Below, piece by piece: positions 57,225 to 64,000 of a stretch of 64,000 nucleotides of DNA (position 1 is its first letter; each line of letters opens with the position of its first letter). Source of the DNA: Actinomycetes bacterium (GTDB lineage: Bacteria > Bacillota > Sulfobacillia > Sulfobacillales > JAIMBI01); NCBI GenBank assembly GCA_023565505.1, contig JAIMBI010000001.1:186001-250000 (forward strand), read 5' to 3'. The position numbers and the translations under genes are program-made. The notes under the pieces were generated by a model. That model was not told where the DNA came from. It saw only the letters and a list, made by a program, of their open reading frames with translations, and did not search any database.

Positions 57225-57878
57225 TCAGACGTGCGGGCGGCGAACGGCGTAAAACCAGTAGGACGCGACGACGGCGGCCAGAGCCCAGGCGCCGACCGCG
57301 CCCAACGTGACCCAGGCGAGCCACCGGTCCGGAAGGACGACGGCGGCGGCGACCAAGCCCAGGCCGGCGGCCACCCCGAGGCTCCCGGCGAACCGGTGCG
57401 TGGCACGCCAAACGGCGGGATCGGACAGGGTCCAGGGAGTGCGGACCCCCATCCACCAGTTGGGCTCAACGCGGGGGAGGAGGTTGGCCAACAACAGCCA
57501 CAGCAGGCCGACGAACAGCCCCAACCACCCGGGTCCCGCGATGCCGAAGCCGAGGTTCCGGGCCAGCACCCAAAGGCTGATGGCCAGGAGGAAGGCCTGG
57601 AGGAGACCCCCGACGAACCGATACGTGGACCAGAAGTGGGCATAGGCCTCCCGGCGCGGGTCGATGCGCCAGAGGACGTGCCAGAGGGCCAGGAGCGCCG
57701 TCATCATGCCGGGCAGGATGAAGGCGCCCGCCAGGCGCGGGAGGAAGCCGTCGGGATGCCCGGCCGCGTCGAAGTGCACGGCCATGGTCGGCGGCAGGTG
57801 GTCGAGGGCCGCGGTGGCGGCGATCAGGGCCACGGCGGGACAGAGATAGGCCCACCACGGAAGGGGTGATGTTCTCAT
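57225..57878 (-). CDS. SdpI-family membrane protein
   Basis: A 217-residue integral membrane protein with about six helices. It has the DUF1648-type N-terminus DHLPPTMAVHFDAAGHPDGF and the SdpI signature NWWMGVRTPWTLSDPAVWRATHRFAG. In Bacillus subtilis SdpI gives immunity to the SdpC toxin and sequesters SdpR. Here the start ATG 57878 overlaps the stop of the ArsR-type gene as ATGA, recreating an sdpR-sdpI pair. No sdpC-like toxin gene was found nearby. Confidence 0.82.
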   Translation of the reverse strand: MRTSPLPWWAYLCPAVALIAATAALDHLPPTMAVHFDAAGHPDGFLPRLAGAFILPGMMTALLALWHVLWRIDPRREAYAHFWSTYRFVGGLLQAFLLAISLWVLARNLGFGIAGPGWLGLFVGLLWLLLANLLPRVEPNWWMGVRTPWTLSDPAVWRATHRFAGSLGVAAGLGLVAAAVVLPDRWLAWVTLGAVGAWALAAVVASYWFYAVRRPHV

Positions 57879-58150
57879 GGGCGGGGTCGCTCCTCTCCGA
57901 ACCGCTCCAGGAGCCATGCGAGCCATTCCTGCAGCACGGTGGTGTTCAGGCGGTAGACGACGTGGGTGCCGCGTCGCTCGTCCCGGATGAGGCCCGCGTC
58001 CCGCAGGACGGCCAGGTGCCGGCTGATCGTCGGCTGCGACGCGGAGAAGTGTCGTCCGATCTCCCCGGCCGACAGCTCGCCCCGGCGGAGGAGCTCAAGG
58101 ATCCGGCGTCGCGTCGGATCGGCCATGGCTCGAAAGACGCGGTTGTCCAT
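57875..58150 (-). CDS. ArsR-family repressor (SdpR-like)
   Basis: A 91-residue winged-helix repressor from ATG 58150 (MDNRVFRAMADPTRRRILELL). The recognition helix lies in ASQPTISRHLAVLRDAGLI and the wing in RRGTHVVYRL. It lacks the Cys ligands of metal-sensing ArsR proteins, consistent with an SdpR-type autorepressor controlled by its membrane partner. A start nine codons upstream (58177) lies beyond the -10 element and is unlikely. Confidence 0.82.
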   Translation of the reverse strand: MDNRVFRAMADPTRRRILELLRRGELSAGEIGRHFSASQPTISRHLAVLRDAGLIRDERRGTHVVYRLNTTVLQEWLAWLLERFGEERPRP

Positions 58151-58156
58151 GGCTCC

Positions 58157-58184
58157 AGTATATGCATTTATAGCCATATATCAA
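58157..58184 (-). promoter_or_regulatory. promoter and operator of the sdpR-sdpI-like operon
   Basis: On the minus strand TTGATA (58179-58184) and TATACT (58157-58162) are 16 bp apart. A 22-bp dyad TATATG-N10-CATATA covers 58159-58180, between and over the hexamers, the usual place for an ArsR-type operator. The distance from the -10 to ATG 58150 is only about six bases, so the message may be leaderless. Confidence 0.6.
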
Positions 58185-58299
58185 TACTTTTGCGGCCGGA
58201 CGGGATCGCCGGTATGGCGTCGAGTCCGTCGTGGTGTAGGATGGGGGCGATCACCGGCCCCGGGACGGGTCCGGGGGCGGCGCGGAGGAGGCGGCATGG

Positions 58300-58980
58300 G
58301 TGGCACGGGTCCTGCTGGTGGATGACGACGAGGACGTGCAAGTGGTCCTCGGGGCGTACCTCAAGCGCGACGGCCACCATGTGCTGCGGGCCCGGACGGC
58401 TCGGGAGGCGCTCGACGCTCTCGCGGCCCAGGCGCCGGACCTCGTGGTGTTGGACCTGACGCTGCCGGACCTCGACGGGCTTGAGGTCCTGCGGCGGATC
58501 CGGGGCTCGGCCGCGCCGGAGGTCCCGGTGCTCGTGCTGACGGCGCGCAGCGAGGAGAGTGAGCGGGTGCTGGGTCTGGGTCTCGGCGCGGACGACTACG
58601 TGGTCAAGCCGTTCTCACCGCGCGAGGTGGCGCTTCGGGTCGGGGCTCTGCTGCGTCGGCTTCGGAACGGGACCGCGGCGGTGCCGGTGCTGCGGTGGGG
58701 CGTCGTGGAGCTGGTGCCGGCGGAACACCGGGTGCGCGTCCGCGGGCAGGAGGTGGGGTTGACGCCCCGGGAGTTCGCCCTCCTGGAACTGTTCCTGCGC
58801 CACCCGCACCGCGTCCTGACCCGGAGCGCGGTGCTGGAGGCCGTCTGGCCCGACGGCTACGTCACCGACCACGTGGTCGACGTCCACCTGGGCGGTCTGC
58901 GCCGCAAGCTGGGCGACGCGTTGCGGATCGAGGCGGTGCGCGGGGTGGGGTTCCGCCTCGGTCCCCCGGTGGACCCGTGA
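58300..58980 (+). CDS. OmpR-family response regulator
   Basis: A 226-residue regulator. Receiver domain with DDD at 8-10, phospho-acceptor Asp52 in VVLDLTLPD and Lys in VKPFSP near residue 102; winged helix from about 130 with LTPREFALLELFL and the GVGFRL end. The GTG at 58300 follows GGAGGAGGCGG. It overlaps the kinase gene (GTGA) and is distinct from the PhoP at 6954. The direct repeats at 60110 are its likely target. Confidence 0.9.
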   Translation: MARVLLVDDDEDVQVVLGAYLKRDGHHVLRARTAREALDALAAQAPDLVVLDLTLPDLDGLEVLRRIRGSAAPEVPVLVLTARSEESERVLGLGLGADDYVVKPFSPREVALRVGALLRRLRNGTAAVPVLRWGVVELVPAEHRVRVRGQEVGLTPREFALLELFLRHPHRVLTRSAVLEAVWPDGYVTDHVVDVHLGGLRRKLGDALRIEAVRGVGFRLGPPVDP

Positions 58981-60113
58981 GGTCGCCCCTCGCCCGCCTC
59001 GGACCCCGCCTGTTCGCCAGCTACCTGGTGGCCAGCGCGGCGGCCACCGCCTCCGGACTGGTCGCCGTCTGGCTGGCTCCCACGGTGGTGAGCCGCGCTG
59101 CCGTCGCGACCGTCCTCGCCCCGCCGGAGGCGGCCACGGAGGCCCAGCGAGCCCGCGCACTGGCCGACCTGCTCACGCAGGCCGTGCTCGGACACGTCGC
59201 CCTGTCCCTCGCGGTGGCCGTCGTAATGGCGGTGCTCCTGACGGCCTACGTCAGCCGCCAGCTGGGTGCCGTGCTCGGTGGGCTGGCGGAGGCGGCGCGC
59301 ATGATGGCCCAAGGCCGGTACGACACCCATGTCGAGACTGTCGGCGTGGCCGAACTGGACGCCGTCGCGCGGGAGGTCAACCGCCTCGCCGTGTCCCTGG
59401 AGGAAGCGCGGGCGGCCCGTGATCTCGCGATCGCCAGCCTGAGTCACGAACTCAGGACCCCGTTGACGGCGCTCCGGGCATACTGCGAGGGCGCCCGCGA
59501 GGGCGTTGTGCCGCTGTCCGGCGAGATCCTGGACCGGATGGGACAGAGTATCCGCCGGCTCGAGCGGATGGCCGAGGACCTGGATGCGCTCCGGCGCGCC
59601 GAGGGGGCCGCACCTCCCCTCCAACCGGTGCGGGTAGAGGTCCACGCCGCCGTGGCGGAGGCGCTGGCCGTCCACCGCCCCGCCTTCGAGCGCGCCGGCG
59701 TCGGGCTGATTGCCCCGGCTTCGGACGGGGATCGGCCGGTCGTGCGGGCCGATCCCGTCCGCCTCGCCCAGGTGCTGGACAACCTGCTTCAGAACAGCCT
59801 CCAGCACACGCCCCCGGGCCGGACGGTCCGGCTGGACGTCCGCGGGGAGCCGGGCTACGTGGTGATCGCGGTGCGGGACGAAGGCCAGGGGATTCTGCCC
59901 GAGGACCTGCCCCACGTGACGGAGCCGTTCTACCGCGGCAAGGCGTCCGGGGGGCGGTCGCCCCGCCCGGGGATGGGCCTGGGATTGACGATTGCGCGGC
60001 GCTGGGCGGAGGCGATGGGGGGCCGCCTGGTCCTCGCGAGCGGCGGTCCGGGGCACGGTACGACGGCCGAACTGTGGCTGAGGGCGGAACCGGAGGCCTT
60101 GAGCGATTCTTGA
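58977..60113 (+). CDS. sensor histidine kinase
   Basis: A 378-residue kinase starting at GTG 58977. One helix at about 11-35, an extracytoplasmic loop of about 35 residues, a second helix at about 72-92, a HAMP domain (93-145), phosphoacceptor His157 in SLSHELRTPLTAL, and an ATPase domain with DNLLQNSLQHT (N box), RDEGQGI (G1) and GMGLGLTIA (G2). The signal is unknown; the short sensor loop suggests envelope or small-ligand sensing. Confidence 0.9.
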   Translation: MRSPLARLGPRLFASYLVASAAATASGLVAVWLAPTVVSRAAVATVLAPPEAATEAQRARALADLLTQAVLGHVALSLAVAVVMAVLLTAYVSRQLGAVLGGLAEAARMMAQGRYDTHVETVGVAELDAVAREVNRLAVSLEEARAARDLAIASLSHELRTPLTALRAYCEGAREGVVPLSGEILDRMGQSIRRLERMAEDLDALRRAEGAAPPLQPVRVEVHAAVAEALAVHRPAFERAGVGLIAPASDGDRPVVRADPVRLAQVLDNLLQNSLQHTPPGRTVRLDVRGEPGYVVIAVRDEGQGILPEDLPHVTEPFYRGKASGGRSPRPGMGLGLTIARRWAEAMGGRLVLASGGPGHGTTAELWLRAEPEALSDS

Positions 60114-60137
60114 ACCGGGATTGAACGAACCTGGAAC
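60110..60137 (+). promoter_or_regulatory. three 11-bp-spaced direct repeats, likely response-regulator site
   Basis: TTGAAC at 60110-60115 and 60121-60126 and TGGAAC at 60132-60137 repeat with an exact 11-bp period, one DNA turn, as bound by tandem OmpR-family dimers. A TTGCCG at 60142 with a weak TACGCT about 19 bp downstream may be the promoter. The array lies at the end of the kinase gene, 62 bp before the SHOCT gene start. Confidence 0.6.
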
Positions 60138-60198
60138 CGCCCTTGCCGGTGGCGCGAAACCCGCGGATTACGCTGTTCCCGGAAGGAGTGAGGACCTC

Positions 60199-60444
60199 AT
60201 GATGTGGGGTTACTGGGGCGGCGGGCCCGGCCCGTGGGCGTGGGTCTGGCCGCTCGGCATGCTGGTCTTCTGGGCGCTCATCGTCGTGGGCTTCGCCTGG
60301 CTCCTCCGCGGGCTCTGGTCGCCGCGCCGGTGGACGCCACCCGACGACGCGCTCAGCATCCTCGACCGGCGCTACGCGGCCGGGGAAATCACGCGCGAGG
60401 AGTACTTGGCTATGCGCCAGGACCTGACCCGCCGGACCCCTTGA
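60199..60444 (+). CDS. small membrane protein with SHOCT domain
   Basis: An 81-residue protein: a Gly/Trp-rich start (MMWGYWGGGPGPWAW), one membrane helix (LGMLVFWALIVVGFAWLLRGLW) and a C-terminal SHOCT motif (DDALSILDRRYAAGEITREEYLAMRQDL). Such proteins are common but uncharacterised and often lie next to two-component systems or copper genes. The ATG at 60199 is behind GGAAGGAG. It is the probable target of the adjacent response regulator. Confidence 0.82.
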   Translation: MMWGYWGGGPGPWAWVWPLGMLVFWALIVVGFAWLLRGLWSPRRWTPPDDALSILDRRYAAGEITREEYLAMRQDLTRRTP

Positions 60445-60450
60445 GGGCTC

Positions 60451-61203
60451 CTAGGGCATGACGTAGCCCCCGTTGACCGAGAACACCTGGCCTGTCACCC
60501 ACCCAGTGCGGTCCGAGGCCAGGAGCGCGACCAGCGGGGGGACGTCGTCGACCCGACCGAGGCGGCCCAAGGGGTACAGGCGCAGGACGCGTTCGAGCTG
60601 GGACGGGGGGACGTGGCTCTCCCCGTCCTTCTCCACGACGCCGAGGGAGACGACGTTGGCGCGGACGCCGTAACGGCCGAACTCCCGGGCGATGGACTTG
60701 GCGAAGGCCATCGCCGCGGCGCGGGACGCCGCCGTGGCGGCCAGGCGCGATTCGCCGGTGCGCCCGGCGTCGCCCGCCATCATGATGATGGACCCGCGGC
60801 GCCGCTCGACCATCTTCGGCAACACCGCGTGGGTCAGCGCCATGCCGGCGAAGAGGGTGACCTCGAACGCGTCGCGCCACTCCTCGGGCGTCGACTCCAG
60901 GAACGGCTTGATCAGCACGGCCGCCGCGTTGTTGACGAGCACGTCGACCGGCCCCAGGGCGTCTTCCACGGCCCGGACCAGTTCGGCGGCGAATCCGGGC
61001 CGGCGGAGGTCACCCCCGAACGTCGCCGCCCGGCCGCCCTGGGCGACGATGGTGGCCCGGGCGGCTTCGGCGCCGGCGGATGACGTGTGGTAATGGATCG
61101 CCACGCGGGCTCCTTCCCGGCCCAGGGTCTCGGCGATGGCGCGCCCGATGCCCTGTCCGGCTCCCGTCACCAAGGCCACGCGGTCCTGGAGTCCCAAGTC
61201 CAT
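60451..61203 (-). CDS. SDR-family protein with degenerate active site
   Basis: A 250-residue FabG-like short-chain dehydrogenase. The cofactor motif TGAGQGIG is at residues 13-20, NNAAA at 91-95 and SVNGGYVMP closes the protein. The catalytic YxxxK is replaced: the aligned segment is TAASRAAAMAFAKS, with Thr157 and Arg161 in place of Tyr and Lys, and the active-site Ser position (IIMMAGDAG) is also not Ser. It may bind NAD(P) without classic SDR chemistry. It ends 6 bp from the convergent SHOCT gene and is co-directional with the thioesterase 48 bp upstream. Confidence 0.82.
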   Translation of the reverse strand: MDLGLQDRVALVTGAGQGIGRAIAETLGREGARVAIHYHTSSAGAEAARATIVAQGGRAATFGGDLRRPGFAAELVRAVEDALGPVDVLVNNAAAVLIKPFLESTPEEWRDAFEVTLFAGMALTHAVLPKMVERRRGSIIMMAGDAGRTGESRLAATAASRAAAMAFAKSIAREFGRYGVRANVVSLGVVEKDGESHVPPSQLERVLRLYPLGRLGRVDDVPPLVALLASDRTGWVTGQVFSVNGGYVMP

Positions 61204-61251
61204 GGTCGTCTCCTCCTTCGGTGGGCGTTCGGGGGCAGCCCTCGCCCGTCC

Positions 61252-61695
61252 CTATGAGGGACGGGGGATCGGCGTGTCGTCGCGGGCGGGGACAAGGTAG
61301 GGCGACAGGCGCTCCACCAGGACGTCGGGCAGCGGCGTCGGTCGGCCCGTGGCGGGATCCACCGCCACGATCACGAGCCGGGTGCGCATCGCCTGAACGG
61401 CGGACGGCGCGACGAAGACGTCGATCCCGAGCGTGTACGAGGTGCGCCCAATCCGCACGACCTGGACCGTCATCTCGAGGCGGTCGCCGAACCGCACGGG
61501 GGCGGTGTAGTCGACCTCCAGGTGAGCCCGGGGCAGGCGGACGGTCCGGAACACCGGATGATCCGGGGGAATGCCGATGGCGTCCATGAAGTAGAACTCA
61601 GCCCGCTCCAAGAACCGCACCTGCGCCGCGAAGTGACCGATGCCGGAGGCGTCGGTGTCGCCGAACATCACGTAGTCCTGACAACGAAAGACCAT
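61252..61695 (-). CDS. 4HBT-type acyl-CoA thioesterase
   Basis: A 147-residue hotdog-fold thioesterase of the YbgC/FadM kind. The catalytic segment is FGDTDASGIGHF with Asp15, followed by FLERAEFYFMDAIG and PVRFGDRLEMTVQVVRIGRTSYTLG. It hydrolyses acyl-CoA thioesters. ATG 61695 follows GGGAAGGGAG; the longer upstream frame lacks conserved sequence. It is upstream of the SDR gene in the same direction, suggesting an operon. Confidence 0.85.
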   Translation of the reverse strand: MVFRCQDYVMFGDTDASGIGHFAAQVRFLERAEFYFMDAIGIPPDHPVFRTVRLPRAHLEVDYTAPVRFGDRLEMTVQVVRIGRTSYTLGIDVFVAPSAVQAMRTRLVIVAVDPATGRPTPLPDVLVERLSPYLVPARDDTPIPRPS

Positions 61696-62036
61696 GGCCT
61701 GCTCCCTTCCCCCGGCGGCATCCGCCGGCCCGATCGCTTCCAGAAAACCACAGGCCACGGGCGCTTGCCAAGACGGCGCGCCCGCGAGGAAATATCTCCC
61801 ATGACTGGCCGTCCGTACCACGGACCACACTAGCGTCGACGGCCCAGCAATTGCCGCCATGGCCCGCCGGGCGTGAGACACACTACGGACACGTCGCCGC
61901 GGCCTCGCATGCATCCGTCCGACGGCAGGAGGACGCTCCGACCACCCTGGGCCGGTCGGCTCGGCACACGCCGGGCGCACCGGTTCCGCGGGGCGCCCGG
62001 CGTCGGCGTCGGCCGGGCCGGCAAGGAGGAGTCGCC
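61696..62036. other. divergent intergenic region between thioesterase and lonB
   Basis: About 340 bp holding the promoters of the two divergent genes. No open frame with a recognisable product. An AAATAT-containing AT-rich patch near 61790 is the only obvious promoter-like composition; I cannot define hexamers with confidence. Confidence 0.45.
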
Positions 62037-63725
62037 ATGAGTCTCAACGTGTTGGTGGCGTTGGTGCAGCTGTTCTTCGCGGTCGTCGTGGGCGCGTACT
62101 TCTGGACCCAGCTCAAGCATCAGCAAGGCAACCGGATCGTCATCGACCGGGAGTCGCGCAAGGAATTGGAGAAGCTTCGACAGCTGCGCGCCATCTCGTT
62201 GACCGAACCCTTGACCGAGCGCACCCGCCCGGCGTCGCTGACGGAAGTGGTGGGCCAGGAGGACGGCATCCGGGCCCTCAAGGCCGCGCTATGCGGTCCG
62301 AATCCCCAGCACGTGCTCATCTACGGACCGCCCGGGGTGGGCAAGACGGCCGCCGCCCGTCTGGTGCTGGCCGAAGCCCAGAAAAATCCCCTCTCGCCGT
62401 TCAAGGCGCACGCCAAGTTCGTGGAGCTGGACGCGACGACGGCGCGGTTCGACGAGAGAGGCATCGCGGATCCCCTGATCGGCAGCGTCCACGACCCGAT
62501 CTACCAGGGTGCCGGCCCCATGGGCGTGGCAGGGATTCCCCAGCCCAAACCCGGGGCCGTCACCCGGGCCCACGGCGGCATCTTGTTCATCGACGAGATC
62601 GGGGAGCTGCATCCCATCCAGATGAACAAGCTGCTCAAAGTGCTCGAGGACCGCAAGGTCTTCTTCGAGTCGGCGTACTACAACCGGGAGGACGGCAACA
62701 TCCCTCTGCACATCCAGGACATCTTCGAGAATGGCCTGCCGGCGGACTTCCGGCTGGTCGGGGCGACGACCCGGTTGCCCCAGGAGATCCCGCCCGCGAT
62801 CCGCTCGCGTTGCGTGGAGGTGTTCTTCCGGGCCCTGCTGCCGGAGGAGATCGGCGTCATCGCGGAGAGCGCGGCCCGCAAGATCCGGGTGGACGTCGAG
62901 CCGGGGGCGCTCGAGGTCGTCAAGCGCTACTGTACCAACGGGCGCGAAGCCGTCAACATGATCCAGATCGCCGCCGGCGTCGCCTTGACCGAGGGGCGGG
63001 GGGTGATTCGCCGCACGGACCTGGAATGGGTGGCCAGCACCGGCCAGCTGGCGCCCCGTCCCGAGGTCGCGGTCCGCGACGAGCGCCACGTCGGCGTGGT
63101 CAACGGGTTGGCCGTCTGGGGGCCCAACCTGGGGACGGTCATCGAGGTGGAGGCGGTGGCTCATCCGGCGCGCCCCGGGCGCGGCACGCTCAAGGTGACG
63201 GGCATGGTCGAAGAGGAGGAGATGGGCGCCTTCGGCCGGACCGTCCGGCGGCAGTCGACGGCCCGGGGTTCCATCGAGAACGTACTCACGGTGCTCGAGG
63301 CCCGCTTCGGGTTGGCCCCGCGCTCGTTCCACCTGCATGTCAACGTGCCCGGCGGCATCCCGCTAGACGGGCCGTCGGCCGGGATCGCGTTGGCCACGGC
63401 CCTGTATTCGGCGATGACCCAGAAACCGGTGGAACCGAGGGTGGCCATGACCGGGGAGCTGTCCATCCGGGGTGAGGTCCGGCCCGTGGGCGGGGTGGTG
63501 CCGAAGGTGGAGGCGGCCCGCCTAGCGGGGTGCCGGGTGGTCCTGATTCCCCGGGACAATTGGCAGGAGCGCTTCCGCGAATGGGAGGACCTGGAGGTGG
63601 TGCCCGTCACGACGCTGGACGACGTCCTGGCCCGGGCGGTGCCCGACCGGGCGGCCGGGGCGGCGCGGACTCCGGTCGCGACCGGCATTCTGGCCGCGAG
63701 CCCGCCGAGCGCCCCGGGGGGCTAG
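62037..63725 (+). CDS. lonB: membrane-anchored ATP-dependent protease LonB
   Basis: A 562-residue LonB-type protease. An N-terminal membrane helix (LVALVQLFFAVVVGAYFW, residues 6-23) is followed by an AAA+ domain with Walker A GPPGVGKT (97-104) and Walker B ILFIDEIGEL, and a C-terminal peptidase domain with the catalytic dyad Ser447 (DGPSAG) and Lys490, 43 residues apart as in other Lon proteases. ATG 62037 follows AAGGAGGAG. It sits directly upstream of lon, the usual Firmicutes pair. Confidence 0.93.
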   Translation: MSLNVLVALVQLFFAVVVGAYFWTQLKHQQGNRIVIDRESRKELEKLRQLRAISLTEPLTERTRPASLTEVVGQEDGIRALKAALCGPNPQHVLIYGPPGVGKTAAARLVLAEAQKNPLSPFKAHAKFVELDATTARFDERGIADPLIGSVHDPIYQGAGPMGVAGIPQPKPGAVTRAHGGILFIDEIGELHPIQMNKLLKVLEDRKVFFESAYYNREDGNIPLHIQDIFENGLPADFRLVGATTRLPQEIPPAIRSRCVEVFFRALLPEEIGVIAESAARKIRVDVEPGALEVVKRYCTNGREAVNMIQIAAGVALTEGRGVIRRTDLEWVASTGQLAPRPEVAVRDERHVGVVNGLAVWGPNLGTVIEVEAVAHPARPGRGTLKVTGMVEEEEMGAFGRTVRRQSTARGSIENVLTVLEARFGLAPRSFHLHVNVPGGIPLDGPSAGIALATALYSAMTQKPVEPRVAMTGELSIRGEVRPVGGVVPKVEAARLAGCRVVLIPRDNWQERFREWEDLEVVPVTTLDDVLARAVPDRAAGAARTPVATGILAASPPSAPGG

Positions 63726-63777
63726 CCGACGCGGGCACCGACAGGTACGGTACAATGGTCCACGAGGAGGGGAGCGA

Positions 63778-64000
63778 ATGGAATCAGGCCGGATGCGGCG
63801 GCTACCGTTGCTCCCGCTGCGTGGGGTGCTGGTGTTCCCTGAGTTGGTGGTGCCGCTCGAGGTGGGCCGGCCGCGGTCCCTCGCGGCCCTCGAGGCGGCG
63901 CTGCTGGCGGACGGGGAACTCTTCTTCGTCTCCCAGCGCGATCCTTTGGACGACGACCCGGCGGTGGAGGACCTGTACGAGGTCGGGGTCGTCGCCACCA
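63778..64000 (+). CDS. lon: ATP-dependent protease Lon, N-terminal part (cut by the window end)
   Basis: ATG 63778 behind GAGGAGGGG opens a frame that begins with LPLLPLRGVLVFPELVVPLEVGRPRSL, the classic LAN substrate-binding domain of Lon, and continues in frame to the window edge (74 codons). The ATPase and protease domains lie beyond the window. A TACAAT at 63751-63756 is a possible -10 element, suggesting its own promoter in addition to read-through from lonB. Confidence 0.88.
   Translation, partial: MESGRMRRLPLLPLRGVLVFPELVVPLEVGRPRSLAALEAALLADGELFFVSQRDPLDDDPAVEDLYEVGVVAT

Overview
The window is about 70% GC, densely packed, and mostly made of housekeeping operons joined by four-base ATGA or GTGA overlaps. 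Several traits point to a deep-branching, high-GC Gram-positive of the Bacillota (a Sulfobacillus, Thermaerobacter or Symbiobacterium-like grade): the gap-pgk-tpiA-gpmI-eno run, the trigger factor-clpP-clpX and lonB-lon blocks, a membrane-anchored LonB, an SdpR/SdpI pair, an Asp23-type domain and strong AGGAGG ribosome binding sites. This placement is inferred from gene content and order only.

Layout. 0-7 kb: assorted enzymes (alpha/beta hydrolase, glutamate synthase-like FMN protein, phosphoesterase, CoA-type Nudix, MenC-like enzyme, 2-hydroxyacid dehydrogenase) and a P-loop/Asp23-like fusion. 7-13 kb: a complete phosphate regulon, phoP-phoR-pstS-pstC-pstA-pstB-phoU. 13-23.4 kb: a small Toprim protein, proC behind a promoter and a leader terminator, the lower-glycolysis operon ending in a HAD phosphatase, an orphan NuoF-like flavoprotein and a flavin reductase. 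23.4-27.6 kb: the argF-argG-argH-argR operon on the minus strand, with an ARG box over its promoter.

27.6-39 kb is the accessory part. It holds decayed insertion-sequence pieces, a copper-type island (MerR-type promoter, CopZ, P-type ATPase with a YPC metal motif, frameshifted CcdA-like and cupredoxin genes, MerR regulator), a glutaredoxin-like protein, a Crp/Fnr regulator, a 46-residue SEC-C protein, a probable selenoprotein of the GrdB family with an in-frame UGA, and a frameshifted EAL-globin-GGDEF gene. 39-43 kb: a zinc-ribbon/retropepsin-like membrane protein, an acyl-CoA synthetase and a radical SAM protein.

42.8-55 kb returns to core genes: secG, rnr, a MalY-type aminotransferase, smpB, tmRNA, rph, rdgB, five tRNAs, tig, clpP, clpX, an RlmD/RumA-like methyltransferase and small redox or membrane proteins. 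55-64 kb: a phosphoribosyltransferase, a heavily frameshifted flavoprotein pseudogene, sdpI-sdpR, a second two-component system with an 11-bp-spaced direct-repeat array in front of a SHOCT protein, an SDR lacking its catalytic residues, a thioesterase, lonB and the start of lon.

The most interesting item is the UGA-containing reading frame at 35226-36005. The same frame continues past the UGA into a good C-terminal domain, the UGA sits where relatives have the first Cys of a CxxC motif, and a hairpin lies at the right distance for a bacterial SECIS element. Obvious frameshifts cluster in three accessory stretches (27.6-28, 31.6-32.3 and 36-38.7 kb, plus 56-57 kb) and are absent from the core operons. 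The alternative explanation for the UGA, gene decay, must therefore be kept open.
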